A stretch of 64,000 bases of DNA from Fibrivirga algicola (GCF_011742925.1 NZ_WAEL01000014.1:1-64000); one strand, 5' to 3'. Positions 1 to 9,242 are shown, counted from the stretch's first letter. Program-made: numbers and translations. The notes: a model not told the origin generated them from the sequence alone.

Positions 1-301
1 TGGGGCAACGGCTAACAACGACGCCAGCATCGCTCTGACAGGTCTGTCGAACACGGTACGGGTAAGCATCTCAGCGGCCGACGGCACTACCCTGCCTGAC
101 TTCGCCAGTGCGGTAGCCGTAACGGGCAACGCCTACACGTTTACGAACCTGCCGAACCCAACGCAACGGGTAACGTACCTGGTTCGTCTCTACGGCGCCG
201 ATGGTATCTGCACAAGCACCCTTACGGTAGCCCTTGACCCGGCCGCCTGTGTGTGTCCAGTGCCAGCCTGCGTACCGATTATGATTCGGAAGGTCAACTA
301 A
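1..301 (+). CDS. C-terminal end of a large secreted/adhesin-like protein (5' end outside window)
   Basis: The reading frame is open from base 2 to a TAA at 299-301 and gives about 99 residues. The composition (Ala, Thr, Val, Asn, Gly) and beta-strand-like repeats such as 'SNTVRVSI' and 'YTFTNLPNP' resemble the Ig-like or DUF11-like repeats of long Bacteroidota surface proteins. A short Cys-containing end ('ACVCPVPACVPIMIRKVN') closes the protein, and no T9SS sorting motif is seen in this tail. Function cannot be read. A strong terminator follows directly. It lies where sufB would often be found, upstream of sufC. Confidence 0.6.
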   Translation, partial: GATANNDASIALTGLSNTVRVSISAADGTTLPDFASAVAVTGNAYTFTNLPNPTQRVTYLVRLYGADGICTSTLTVALDPAACVCPVPACVPIMIRKVN

Positions 302-329
302 TTCTGACCTGATTGTACCGGTAGTTTAT

Positions 330-365
330 AAAAACGCCTCCTGCTTCACGGCAGGAGGCGTTTTT
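330..365 (+). terminator. Rho-independent terminator after the surface-protein gene
   Basis: The stem CGCCTCCTGC (335-344) pairs perfectly with GCAGGAGGCG (351-360) around a 6-nt loop. It is flanked by A5 on the left and T5 on the right, so it can act on both strands. It sits 30 nt after the stop of the upstream gene and isolates it from sufC. Confidence 0.9.
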
Positions 366-446
366 ACGTTTACTGACCCGGCATAAACGCTCAACTTTTA
401 CCAGGAATTGTTTGTTAGCCATACAGACACATTGGGGCTAAAAGCG

Positions 447-454
447 TACCTTTG
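447..454 (+). promoter_or_regulatory. Bacteroidota -7 element upstream of sufC
   Basis: TACCTTTG matches the Bacteroidota primary sigma factor -7 consensus TAnnTTTG. It is 34 nt before the sufC ATG. No clear TTTG -33 box is visible at the usual 17-23 nt spacing, so only half of the promoter is supported. Confidence 0.5.
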
Positions 455-487
455 CCCCTTCATTTTAGCTGACACATATAAGATAAT

Positions 488-1243
488 ATGCTATCCATCA
501 GTAACTTACAGGCCTCCATTGGCGATAAGCAGATCCTGAAAGGCATTAACCTGGAAATTAAGCCAGGTGAAGTGCACGCCATCATGGGACCGAACGGTTC
601 GGGTAAAAGTACATTGGCCTCTGTTTTGGCTGGCCGGGAAGACTACGATGTCACCGGTGGCCATGTTGACTTCGACGGTAAAGATTTGTTGGATATGTCG
701 GCCGAAGTTCGCGCCGCCGAAGGCATTTTCCTTGCCTTCCAGTACCCTATCGAGATTCCGGGTGTAAGCACCACCAACTTCCTGAAAACAGCCCTGAACG
801 AGATTCGGAAATACCGCGGTCAGGACCCCCTGGATGCCGTACAGTTCCTGAAGCTGATGAAGGAACGCATGAAATTCGTCAACATCGACCAGTCATTACT
901 GAGCCGGTCGCTGAACGAAGGATTTTCGGGTGGCGAAAAAAAGCGAAATGAAATCTTCCAGATGGCCATGCTCGAACCGAAACTGGCTATTCTTGATGAA
1001 ACCGATTCTGGCCTCGACATCGACGCGCTGCGTATCGTTGCTGAAGGCGTGAACAAGCTGCGCTCACCAGAACGGTCAGCCATTGTGGTTACCCACTACC
1101 AGCGTCTGCTCGATTACATCGTTCCCGATTACGTACACGTACTTTACAAAGGCCGGATCGTGAAATCAGGTACGAAAGAACTGGCCTACGAACTCGAAGA
1201 AAAAGGCTACGACTGGATCAAAGCCGAAGTGGAAGCCGCGTAA
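488..1243 (+). CDS. sufC: SufC, Fe-S cluster assembly ATPase
   Basis: This is the cytosolic ABC-type ATPase of the SufBCD scaffold that builds iron-sulfur clusters. The 251 residues are the usual length. Walker A GPNGSGKST lies at 34-42 (Lys40). The SufC-type signature FSGGEKKRNEIFQ, Walker B 'LAILDETDSGLDIDAL' and the H-loop 'VVTHYQR' all follow in order. sufD is 113 nt downstream. sufB, which normally precedes sufC, is not adjacent here; the upstream neighbour is a surface-protein gene ending in a terminator. Confidence 0.97.
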   Translation: MLSISNLQASIGDKQILKGINLEIKPGEVHAIMGPNGSGKSTLASVLAGREDYDVTGGHVDFDGKDLLDMSAEVRAAEGIFLAFQYPIEIPGVSTTNFLKTALNEIRKYRGQDPLDAVQFLKLMKERMKFVNIDQSLLSRSLNEGFSGGEKKRNEIFQMAMLEPKLAILDETDSGLDIDALRIVAEGVNKLRSPERSAIVVTHYQRLLDYIVPDYVHVLYKGRIVKSGTKELAYELEEKGYDWIKAEVEAA

Positions 1244-1356
1244 ACTTTAGTCGGTAACAGTCGTACGTCCGGAGCTGAGAAAGTCGTTTATAAGCACTTT
1301 TCAGCGGTTCAGACTCCGGGCTACTTAGTTCTACTGACTATCAAGACTTCACTCCT

Positions 1357-2679
1357 ATGAATTCCAATCAAGAATATACGTCTTTCAAAGACCAGCTGAT
1401 CGCGGCTTTCCGCGAGGGCGAGGAACGCATGAACGGCGAAAGTAAATCAGCCTTTCATCAGGTACGTCGGTCAGCCCTGCAGTCGTTCGAGACGCTGGGC
1501 TTTCCCACCATCCGGCACGAAGAGTGGAAATACTCGAACGTGAAATCGATGATCGGTGAGCAGTACTCGTTCGACGATGGCTCTTCGCTTACCGCCGAGG
1601 ATATGGCTCCGTTGCAGATTCCAAACCTGGAAGGCAACATCCTCTTTTTCGTGAATGGGCATTACCGCGCCGACCTCTCGCAGATCGTTAGTCCGGCTAC
1701 CCATCTGCAAATCAAAAGCTTTGCCGAAGCGCAGCAAACCGATGCTGAAACGATTGGGCTGCACTTTAGCCGCTACGCCGATTTTCAGGATAGCGCCTTT
1801 ACGGCCCTGAATACAGCCTTTGCTCAGGATGGGGTGTTCATTCGCATTCCCGACAACAAAGTAGTTGACCAGCCCGTTATTCTGCGATTCATCACTGACG
1901 CCCGTTACCACAACGTGGCCGTTCAGCCCCGCAACCTGATTGTGGTGGGCCGTAACGCCGAAGTAAAAGTGGCGGAATCGTATCGGACACTGGGCGACAA
2001 CGCCGGCTTTACCAACGTAGTGACCGAAGTAGTAGTAGCGGCGGAGGCGCGCGTTGAGCACTACCGGATTCAGAATGATTCGGAGCGGGCGTATCACATT
2101 GGACGTACCCAGGTTAACCAGGCCGACAATAGTCATTATTACAACGCCACGATCACGTTGAACGGTGGCTTTGTGCGTAATGACCTGAATATCGTGCTCA
2201 ATGGTCAGCACTGCGAGTCGTTTATGTACGGTCTGTACATGCCTAATGGCAAACAGCATGTCGACAACCACACGCTCGTTGACCACGCGATGCCCAATTG
2301 CTACAGCAATGAACTGTACAAAGGCATTCTGGACGATAAAGGCACGGGTGTTTTCAACGGTAAGATCTACGTTCGCCCCGACGCCCAGAAAACCAACGCC
2401 TACCAGTCGTGCAAGAACGTGGTGCTGTCGCCCGATGCCAGCATGAACACGAAGCCGCAGTTGGAAATCTACGCCGACGATGTAAAATGCTCGCACGGAA
2501 CAACAACCGGCAAAATGAACGAAGAAGCATTGTTTTACCTTCAATCACGCGGTATTCCGAAAGATGCGGCCCGTACGCTGCTGCTCTACGCCTTCGCTGA
2601 AGAGGTAGTAAGCAACATCAAAATCCAGCCTATCCGTGAGTACCTCGAAGGTATCATCCGCGAAAAACTGGCGTTGTAG
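1357..2679 (+). CDS. sufD: SufD, Fe-S cluster assembly scaffold protein
   Basis: SufD is the non-catalytic partner of SufB in the SufBC2D complex. The 440-residue length fits. The C-terminal half shows the SufBD beta-helix signature: 'DNHTLVDHAMPNCYSNELYKG', 'GVFNGKIYVRPDAQKTNAY', 'PQLEIYADDVKCSHG' and the 'ALFYLQSRGI' end. 'EEWKYSNVKSM' in the N-terminal region is typical of SufD rather than SufB. It follows sufC with a gap holding a small imperfect hairpin. A very strong hairpin ends the block right after the stop, so sufC-sufD is probably one transcription unit, separate from sufS. Confidence 0.96.
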   Translation: MNSNQEYTSFKDQLIAAFREGEERMNGESKSAFHQVRRSALQSFETLGFPTIRHEEWKYSNVKSMIGEQYSFDDGSSLTAEDMAPLQIPNLEGNILFFVNGHYRADLSQIVSPATHLQIKSFAEAQQTDAETIGLHFSRYADFQDSAFTALNTAFAQDGVFIRIPDNKVVDQPVILRFITDARYHNVAVQPRNLIVVGRNAEVKVAESYRTLGDNAGFTNVVTEVVVAAEARVEHYRIQNDSERAYHIGRTQVNQADNSHYYNATITLNGGFVRNDLNIVLNGQHCESFMYGLYMPNGKQHVDNHTLVDHAMPNCYSNELYKGILDDKGTGVFNGKIYVRPDAQKTNAYQSCKNVVLSPDASMNTKPQLEIYADDVKCSHGTTTGKMNEEALFYLQSRGIPKDAARTLLLYAFAEEVVSNIKIQPIREYLEGIIREKLAL

Positions 2680-2686
2680 GTACGTC

Positions 2687-2748
2687 TACAGTCAATAAAA
2701 AAAGGGGACGCTACATAGTTGTAGCGTCCCCTTTTTTTATTGACTGTA
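2687..2748. terminator. Bidirectional terminator between sufD and the GH43 gene
   Basis: A 28-bp perfect inverted repeat (2687-2714 with 2721-2748) surrounds a 6-nt loop. Its arms contain A7 and T7 runs next to a GGGGACGCTAC stem. The two flanking genes converge, so it can end both transcripts. Confidence 0.92.
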
Positions 2749-2788
2749 TCGTGATTATGCGTAACAGAAACGCGACTCTAAACTTTGT

Positions 2789-4240
2789 TTAGTGAGCTTT
2801 AAAATTCCATTTAGAATTATCGCTAGTCATATCAAACGTCGACAGTGTCGGTGTGCTATCTCCGGAAGATACCAATACTAGGTCCTCTTTTGAATTCGGC
2901 ACGACCTTAGGCATTATTCGATATGTCCCATCAACCAGTTGCTCAATTCGCCATAGCTGTTCCGGAGCCCCGGTGAATGTGGGAACCGAAATCACTTCGG
3001 CATCAGCTGTTGCTGCCAACGCGCGCTCTGTTCCTGCAATCAGTATTTTGTAATAAGGAGCACCCAAGTAACCGCCCGCACCGGGAACAACCGTAATCGT
3101 CCATTTCTGATGAGGGCGAAACATGTAATCCCCTATTCGCACACCAATAGTTCCGGTCGGCCATGTTTTAATAACGTCCGATAATCCCTGCGAGGGTACA
3201 GGTTTCACCGGTTCGTCATTGTTCCGGTTGGCTCCTCGCGGGGCTACGGGCATTCTTGTAAAGTCGACTGCCAATTCCAGAGCATATCCTCTTCGTTCAG
3301 ACTCAATCTCGTACGTCCCTTCGTTAAAATTATCGCCGGCAACAGGCCACCCATTTTTCCAGAGTAATGGACGAATCCCTAATACACTACGTCCGCTCTG
3401 GTCTAAATCTGCTTCATAATGGCAGGACATTTTTTCAACGCCATCGCCGATAACGATACGGCCAAAATGTCCGGGTCCGTTAACTCGTCCACCAGCGGCA
3501 AGCACCATTTTACCGCCCCCTTTTAGCATGTCTCTGCCTACATTATCAAGGTATGGACCGGTTACTTTTCTGGAGCGGCCAACCACGATGTTATAGGTTG
3601 AGTTTGCTCCATCGCAGCAGGTGCCGTGTGTACCGAGCAGGTAATACCAACCATCTTTATACATCAGGTCGGTGGCTTCACAGTCAATGGCAATATTAAT
3701 TGCCTTGTTCCCTTCCACTCGCTTTCCTGTTTTGGGATCAAGTTCAACAAGGCGAATGAACCCAAAATAGGTACCGTATGATACCCACAAACGACCATCG
3801 GTTGGATCAAGAAGCAATCCAGGATCGATGGCATCATTATCTTCAACACCGTCGGACGAGGCAACTACGATCGCTTCCGAATACTTAAAGTCGGGAGACT
3901 TTGGGTCAAGTGTTTTGTTCCACATGGTGAGTATTCGTCCATTATGGCCACCGCCCAAACCACCACCCGTTGCGCCATAGACAACCAGGTACCGATCGCC
4001 AATTTTTAGTACATCCGGGGCAGCACCTCCACCCGGCCGTTCTGCACCACCGTTCCAAGTCCAGCCATCTTCAGATATTAAGCCGCCTCTCCCTGTACCG
4101 AATGTGTAATACTTCCCTTCACATTCTTGAATTGTCGACGGATCATGGATAAATGGCTTCCCAATTTGTGCCTGCACGGTCCCGGTTGACCACACGGATA
4201 ACAGGGCTATTGCGCCCAGTAGTGTACTCCTTACTTTCAT
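2789..4240 (-). CDS. GH43-family arabinanase-like secreted protein (copy A)
   Basis: The first 25 residues form a signal peptide ending in VQAQ. A five-bladed propeller of GH43 type follows, close to endo-1,5-alpha-L-arabinanases. The family's three acidic positions are visible: Asp33 in 'FIHDPST', Asp139 in 'NDAIDPG' and Glu188 in 'DCEATD'. The last ~100 residues ('EQLWRIEQLVDGTYRI') resemble a ricin-type beta-trefoil carbohydrate-binding module. The likely role is hydrolysis of arabinan side chains in the periplasm or outside the cell; substrate is inferred. The upstream partner ends 54 nt before this gene. The gene is a close paralogue of the one at 5763-7205, including a 46-bp stretch of identical DNA (4111-4156 against 7079-7124). 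Confidence 0.85.
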   Translation of the reverse strand: MKVRSTLLGAIALLSVWSTGTVQAQIGKPFIHDPSTIQECEGKYYTFGTGRGGLISEDGWTWNGGAERPGGGAAPDVLKIGDRYLVVYGATGGGLGGGHNGRILTMWNKTLDPKSPDFKYSEAIVVASSDGVEDNDAIDPGLLLDPTDGRLWVSYGTYFGFIRLVELDPKTGKRVEGNKAINIAIDCEATDLMYKDGWYYLLGTHGTCCDGANSTYNIVVGRSRKVTGPYLDNVGRDMLKGGGKMVLAAGGRVNGPGHFGRIVIGDGVEKMSCHYEADLDQSGRSVLGIRPLLWKNGWPVAGDNFNEGTYEIESERRGYALELAVDFTRMPVAPRGANRNNDEPVKPVPSQGLSDVIKTWPTGTIGVRIGDYMFRPHQKWTITVVPGAGGYLGAPYYKILIAGTERALAATADAEVISVPTFTGAPEQLWRIEQLVDGTYRIMPKVVPNSKEDLVLVSSGDSTPTLSTFDMTSDNSKWNFKAH

Positions 4241-4294
4241 GATACTGCCAATTTCTGTAGAATTGAACGTTTAAAACGGGATGACTAACTGATT

Positions 4295-5029
4295 TCACTC
4301 GTAACTAATAGTGAGGTTTTTCACCGGCGCCCCTTTTTCGTCCAGGAAGCGAACACAGAAATCACTCATTCCAGGGCCATTAATAATGGCTCCCCGGACT
4401 ATATTCTTCCCCTTTTTAAGTGTTAGGCGATTTGAGACACCATCATCCATTACCATGCGTCTATCGCCAGAAAGCAGCAGAGCTTCTTTACCATCCAGCC
4501 ACCACATTGATGCGGCGTTTGACCCAACAGCCATCCGTACGTTTTTCAACTCCTGCGGACTGTTGATTACCGTTACCGCCCAAAACAGAACGCCGTACGT
4601 TGGTTTGTTCAACCCGTATGCAAAGCGAAATAATTTGACATTGAAGTTTTTGCTTTCCAGTGCATGCCACGTCAACTCCTGCTCGCCTGCTTTTACTTTT
4701 TCACCCCCTTTAGGAAGAACGGTAAATTGGTTAGGGAAATACTCGGTTGCAAAGGCTGTTCTGAGATAGCTATCTGTAAAAACAGTGTTGCTGCGGTTTG
4801 GCTTGTTAATTGGCTCTAACAAGAGCCAGCGTTGAATAAAACCGTCGGCATCCGGTGTTTTTTTTGATGCCGTAGCCGGCGTGAAGTAAAGGGCAATACT
4901 GCGTGTAGTGTCGCTTTTGGCGGTACCTTTCATTGGTCCCTTTGATGTAGAGGAACAACTTTGTAACCCTAGACCTGCCAAAATTCCAAAGCCCGCCGCC
5001 AACACCAGTGTTTTACGGTTCATAGTCAT
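4295..5029 (-). CDS. Lipoprotein with acetylxylan-esterase-associated domain (copy A)
   Basis: The 244-residue protein starts with a lipoprotein signal and Cys near residue 25 ('GLGLQSCSS'), so it is probably membrane-anchored. The mature part resembles a domain I recall as an extension of Bacteroidota acetylxylan esterases ('FIQRWLLLEP', 'LTLKKGKNIVRGAIINGPG', 'FCVRFLDEKGAPVKN'); no esterase Ser motif is present. It may be a sugar-binding or accessory module. It is immediately upstream of the GH43 copy A gene on the same strand, and the pair is repeated at 5763-8045. Two ATGs, at 5029 and 5023, are possible starts. Confidence 0.65.
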   Translation of the reverse strand: MTMNRKTLVLAAGFGILAGLGLQSCSSTSKGPMKGTAKSDTTRSIALYFTPATASKKTPDADGFIQRWLLLEPINKPNRSNTVFTDSYLRTAFATEYFPNQFTVLPKGGEKVKAGEQELTWHALESKNFNVKLFRFAYGLNKPTYGVLFWAVTVINSPQELKNVRMAVGSNAASMWWLDGKEALLLSGDRRMVMDDGVSNRLTLKKGKNIVRGAIINGPGMSDFCVRFLDEKGAPVKNLTISYE

Positions 5030-5762
5030 AGTTAATTCTTACAATGTTTATACTTGTTATAATCAGGAACGGCGCTTCATCTAGGTACAAAAAGTACAGT
5101 ATTGAAAAAAGGAAGCGTGTTACAGAAGGCGTTTAATCATTCCTGCCAAAGCAAAAACAGTCTTCTCCGCAAGTGGGAATGGGTACGTATATTGTCAAGG
5201 TCGGTTTTCGAACCCTTCACTTTTAGCATATAACCATTGAAAACCAACGCATTGCATAAAAGTCGCCGCTTTCAATGTGGCTATGCCAGTTTACCCAATC
5301 ACAAACAACAAAGTATAATCATATAGTTAAATATCTATACTTTCCATCCCTCTTTATGAAGATTTTTAACTAGTTAAGTAAATCTCTCTATTTAGCTAAA
5401 TTGATAGCAATGAATACGCTTCGGGGCCAAGCCAACATAAGAACGCATTATCCTTTTGGGGTAGAAAAAAAAACAAGTGTATTTTTAATTAATTAGTTGT
5501 CCGGGCTCTGCTTACCAGGTACGCGGTATTTATTCTGAATGAATTAGTCAGTATTCTTGTCTGATAGCCTGAATAGATAAATTCGCGCTTCTGAAATGCC
5601 TAACATAAACGAACCAGCAAGTATAGGTGCTGGTTCGCTGATTTTTTAATTAGCCAACGAAACTAGCTGTCCAACGTTGGGTTATGTAACAATCTTTTCA
5701 GACTAAATTTTTTAGATATACAGCAGCATTGATTTTATCACTACTCGTATAAGAGCCTATAC
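5030..5762. other. 733-bp AT-rich intergenic region between the two GH43 pairs
   Basis: No convincing protein gene is seen. It should hold the promoter of the 5029 gene, but no perfect TAnnTTTG box is found on the reverse strand. On the forward strand TTTG (5455-5458), a 21-nt gap and TATTTTTA (5480-5487) resemble a promoter. A terminator-like hairpin follows at 5610-5647 although no forward gene lies here (see findings). Confidence 0.5.
5610..5647 (+). terminator. Orphan forward-strand terminator-like hairpin
   Basis: A 10-bp perfect stem CGAACCAGCA/TGCTGGTTCG (5610-5619 with 5628-5637) has an 8-nt loop. A T6 run follows at 5642-5647 on the forward strand only. Both flanking genes are on the reverse strand, so this would end an unannotated forward transcript. 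Confidence 0.5.
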
Positions 5763-7205
5763 TTACGGAGCTCTAAAATTCCATTTAGAATTATCGCTAT
5801 TAAAATCAAACTCCGCTAATGTCGGTGTGCTATCTCCAGAAGATACCAGCGCTAGTTTCTTCCTTGAATTAGGAGTTTCCTTAGGCATGATTCGATAGGT
5901 ACCATCAGTCAATTGATCGATTCGCCATAGCTGTTCAGGCGCACCGGTAAACGCGGGTACGGTAAGTACGGTTGCATCGGCAGTGGCCGCTAATGCCCGG
6001 TCTGTACCTGCCAGTACAATTTTATAATAAGGTCCGCCTAAATACCCGGTCGTGTCAGGGGCATCGACAATCGTCCATTTCTGATGGGGACGAGACATGT
6101 AGTCGCCTAGGCGCAAACTAATTGTTCCAGTGGGCCAATTTTTCATAACATCGGCTAACTGCTGAGTCGGAACGGGCTTAATTGGGTTATTGCTAGGCTG
6201 TCCAGATCCCCGTGGACCAACGGGCATTCTGGTAAAATCAACGGCCAATTCTAACCCATATCCTCTTCGTACTGATTCAATTTCATAGTTGCCCTCTTTA
6301 AATTTTTCTCCAGCAATGGGCCATCCATCTTTCCAGACTACCGGTAGTATGCCTAACACGCTCCGACCACCCTGCTCTAAATCGGCTTCGTAGTGGATAG
6401 ACATTTTTTCAACGCCTTTCTCAAGAACGATATGTCCGAAATGCCCGGGGCCAATCAATCCTCCGCGGGTGGCAGCTACCATTTTACCACCCCCTTCCAA
6501 CATGCTTCTTCCTACATTATCGAGGTAAGGGCCCGTTACTTTTTTGGAACGGCCTACTACAACATTGTAGGTAGAGTTGGCCCCATCGCAACAACTGCCA
6601 TGTGTGGCAAGCAGGTAGTACCAACCATCACGAAATACGAGGGTGCTGGCTTCACACACAATAGCCACATCGACAGGTTTGTTCCCTGCCTTGAGCTTCC
6701 CTGTTTTGGGGTCTAACTCGATCAGACGTATAAAGCCAAAATAGGTGCCGTAGGTTAGCCAAAGACGACCGGTAGTAGGATCCAACATCACACCTGGGTC
6801 AATGGCATCATTCTCTTCATAGCCATCCGACGTAGCCACGACAACGGGTTCAGAATACTTAAAATCAGGTGATTTAGGGTCCAACGTCTTGTTCCACATG
6901 GTCAGAATGGCTCCTTTGTGGTTGGGCGACCCACCGGTTGCTCCATATATGACCAAATAACGATCACCGATTTTAATGACATCAGGGGCCGCGCCGCCAC
7001 CCGGCCTCACTCCACCTCCATTCCATGTCCAGCCATCGCCGGAAATTAATCCGCCACCACCTGTGCCAAACGTGTAAAACTTCCCTTCACATTCTTGAAT
7101 TGTCGACGGATCATGGATAAATGGTCTTCCGACCTGCGCCCATACAGTTTGTGTTGTCAGTAAAGCGAGTAAGCTTATTAAGCCAGGTACGTTCATTCCT
7201 TTCAT
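5763..7205 (-). CDS. GH43-family arabinanase-like secreted protein (copy B)
   Basis: Paralogue of the 2789-4240 gene with the same order: signal peptide, GH43 propeller, ricin-like C-terminal domain. The acidic motifs are 'FIHDPST', 'ENDAIDPG' and 'VCEAST'. The open frame extends to 7250, but the Met at 7205 ('MKGMNVPGLISLLALL') begins directly at the signal peptide, whereas the longer start would put 15 extra residues before it; I use 7205. Both copies end in 'DNSKWNF'. Its partner gene lies 87 nt upstream. Overall similarity is high but not uniform, so the two enzymes may have diverged in specificity. Confidence 0.85.
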   Translation of the reverse strand: MKGMNVPGLISLLALLTTQTVWAQVGRPFIHDPSTIQECEGKFYTFGTGGGGLISGDGWTWNGGGVRPGGGAAPDVIKIGDRYLVIYGATGGSPNHKGAILTMWNKTLDPKSPDFKYSEPVVVATSDGYEENDAIDPGVMLDPTTGRLWLTYGTYFGFIRLIELDPKTGKLKAGNKPVDVAIVCEASTLVFRDGWYYLLATHGSCCDGANSTYNVVVGRSKKVTGPYLDNVGRSMLEGGGKMVAATRGGLIGPGHFGHIVLEKGVEKMSIHYEADLEQGGRSVLGILPVVWKDGWPIAGEKFKEGNYEIESVRRGYGLELAVDFTRMPVGPRGSGQPSNNPIKPVPTQQLADVMKNWPTGTISLRLGDYMSRPHQKWTIVDAPDTTGYLGGPYYKIVLAGTDRALAATADATVLTVPAFTGAPEQLWRIDQLTDGTYRIMPKETPNSRKKLALVSSGDSTPTLAEFDFNSDNSKWNFRAP

Positions 7206-7292
7206 GTAAACTATCGTTGAACAGACGGCTATTTCTTCCAGGGCCTTCACCCAAAAGCAATTTTGACCTAGCTACTTTTTGTAGAAGAGTGC

Positions 7293-8045
7293 CTACTTGT
7301 AGCTAATACCGAGATTTTTCACGGGCGATCCCTTCTCGTCTAAAAATCGAATGCAGAAATTAGCCATACCCGGTCCGTTTATGACTGCCCCCCGGATGAT
7401 GTTCCGCCCCTTTTTGAGGGTTAAACGGTCTGAGGTAACATTATCGGCAATCATATCCCGGTCACCGGAAAGCAGCATTGCTTCCTGCCCGTTCAGCCAC
7501 CACATACTCCCGGAATTACACCCGGCGGCCATCCTGACATTCTGGATTTCTTCGGGGCAATCGATAACCGTGACAAGCCAGACAAGTATTCCGTATCTGG
7601 GTTTGTTAATGGCATAAGTAAAATGGTATAGATTAACGTTGAACACTTTGCTGTCCAATGCATACCACTTCAGTTCCTGATTTCCCACCTTTACCGAGTC
7701 GCCATTTCGTGGGACTGCGTTGTAATCGTCCGAAAAATTATCGGCCGCGAACGTTGTTCGGAGGTAGTTGTCGGTGAAAATATTATTTCTGACAATATCT
7801 TTCTTCACCGGTTCCAGCACCAGCCAACGCTGAATAAAGCCCTTAGTATCCGGTGCTTTTTTGGTGATAGAAGCGGGCAAGAAGTGTTTGGATAAGCTAT
7901 GGGTCGTATCGCTTTTCAACGGTATAGGAGGTAGCGGTAGTCTTTGTCCCGGGCCCTGTGCAAAAGCGGCAAAGGCACCTAGTTGTAATGCAGATAAAAC
8001 AACAAAAGGTATAGCCAACAGCAAGGTTTCGCGCTTTCTGTTCAT
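7293..8045 (-). CDS. Secreted protein with acetylxylan-esterase-associated domain (copy B)
   Basis: Paralogue of the 4295-5029 lipoprotein, 250 residues, with the same core ('FIQRWLVLEPV', 'LTLKKGRNIIRGAVINGPG', 'FCIRFLDEKGSPVKN'). Unlike copy A its leader ends in 'AFAAFAQG' with no lipobox Cys, so it is probably cut by signal peptidase I and soluble. This is the clearest functional difference between the duplicated pairs. It is the first gene of the four-gene reverse-strand cluster and faces the forward gene at 8325 across 279 nt. Confidence 0.65.
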   Translation of the reverse strand: MNRKRETLLLAIPFVVLSALQLGAFAAFAQGPGQRLPLPPIPLKSDTTHSLSKHFLPASITKKAPDTKGFIQRWLVLEPVKKDIVRNNIFTDNYLRTTFAADNFSDDYNAVPRNGDSVKVGNQELKWYALDSKVFNVNLYHFTYAINKPRYGILVWLVTVIDCPEEIQNVRMAAGCNSGSMWWLNGQEAMLLSGDRDMIADNVTSDRLTLKKGRNIIRGAVINGPGMANFCIRFLDEKGSPVKNLGISYK

Positions 8046-8324
8046 AGCAGATTTCTCTGGTAAGGGTCGGTGTTTTTACAGTAAGCTTCATTTAAGTAAA
8101 CCTACTCCTACTCAAAGAAACGACTAAAACGAGGGCTGAATGGGTCTCGAGATTCGTCTGAAATTAAACTAGCCTGAATTCGTCTGTAAAAACAGTCACA
8201 CTAGTTTCCAACTAGGACGTTCAGTGATCCCCCATCGGGTAGAAGATAGTGGTTAAAAAGCTAGGATATCCCGCTTCTGTCTTTTCATTGAGATAGTATC
8301 ACTCCTTACATATCGTTCATTGGT

Positions 8325-9062
8325 ATGCTAACGAAAGAAGAGATCGAGTTTCTAGATACCTATGGGTATCTGGATTTAGGCCGGTTATTGACGACTGATC
8401 AGGTGAACCGGATCAATGATCGTCTTGCCGAACTGATACAAAGCGAAGGAGCGAACGCGGGCTATGAATTGGCTGAATCGAAGTACATACGTCATCCAAA
8501 AGAAGAGGGCGCTGATCGGTTGGCAGACCTTGTCAATAAAGGAGAGGTCTTTGATGTCTTTTATACGCATCCACGCGTGCTGGCTGGAATTGAAGCCGTT
8601 TTAGGGCAGCATTACAAATTATCGTCGTTGAATTATCGGGCTGCCAAACCAAACAAGGGCCTTCAGCAACTTCATGTAGACTGGAAAAATACGGTCGCTC
8701 ACGGATCGTATAAGGTCTGTAACAGCATCTGGCTTTTAGACGATTTTACGGAACACAATGGCGCTACGCGAATAGTCCCCAAAACGCACAAACTGTCTGT
8801 TTTGCCCAGTGAAGCTATGGCAGACACTTCTGACAAACATCCAGACGAGATTTACATCATCGCGCCTGCCGGGTCTGTCTTTATTTTCAACTCGCATGTA
8901 TGGCATGGTGGCACAACCAATAAGACAGACCACGACCGGCGGAGCATCCATAGCTATTTCAGTACCAGAGACCAGCCGCAACAAATTGACCAAAAAAAGT
9001 ATATAACACAGGAAACCCTACAGCGAATCGGCGAGAAAGGCCGGCAGATTTTAGATGTCTGA
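8325..9062 (+). CDS. Phytanoyl-CoA dioxygenase (PhyH) family protein
   Basis: A 245-residue Fe(II)/2-oxoglutarate-dependent oxygenase-like protein. The facial triad is visible as His117-x-Asp119 in 'QLHVDWKN' and His194 in 'HVWHGGT'; an Arg in 'DHDRRSIH' (about 205-206) could bind 2-oxoglutarate. No signal peptide is seen, so it is cytosolic. The substrate is unknown; the family includes enzymes acting on lipids, amino acids and small metabolites. It lies between the carbohydrate gene pairs and sufS and is probably transcribed on its own. Confidence 0.8.
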   Translation: MLTKEEIEFLDTYGYLDLGRLLTTDQVNRINDRLAELIQSEGANAGYELAESKYIRHPKEEGADRLADLVNKGEVFDVFYTHPRVLAGIEAVLGQHYKLSSLNYRAAKPNKGLQQLHVDWKNTVAHGSYKVCNSIWLLDDFTEHNGATRIVPKTHKLSVLPSEAMADTSDKHPDEIYIIAPAGSVFIFNSHVWHGGTTNKTDHDRRSIHSYFSTRDQPQQIDQKKYITQETLQRIGEKGRQILDV

Positions 9063-9092
9063 TCCCTTCTGATGAACGCCTACCGTATAGTG

Positions 9093-9125
9093 ATGCCTGA
9101 ATCATAGAAGAGGCGAGACAGGCAT
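9093..9125 (+). terminator. Weak hairpin after the PhyH gene
   Basis: ATGCCTG (9093-9099) pairs with CAGGCAT (9119-9125) around a 19-nt loop, followed by TTCTT. This is a weak terminator at best. Confidence 0.3.
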
Positions 9126-9242
9126 TTCTTAAGACACGGGATGTAGTTCCAGGACCTTACAAACGCTTATGAACTGACAGTCAACGGCCAGATTCATATA
9201 GGTTGAGTCAACTTTTTCGGGCGGTTCCGGTGTTCTATACGT

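Noticed and set aside
1260-1330. Hairpin between sufC and sufD as a regulatory element
   Set aside because: The arms (GCTGAGAAAGT with ACTTTTCAGC) are imperfect and there is no T run; too weak to list.
1471-2544. Reverse-strand open frame of 357 codons inside sufD
   Set aside because: It runs antisense to a well-supported sufD and has no family signature; long antisense frames are expected in this GC-rich coding DNA.
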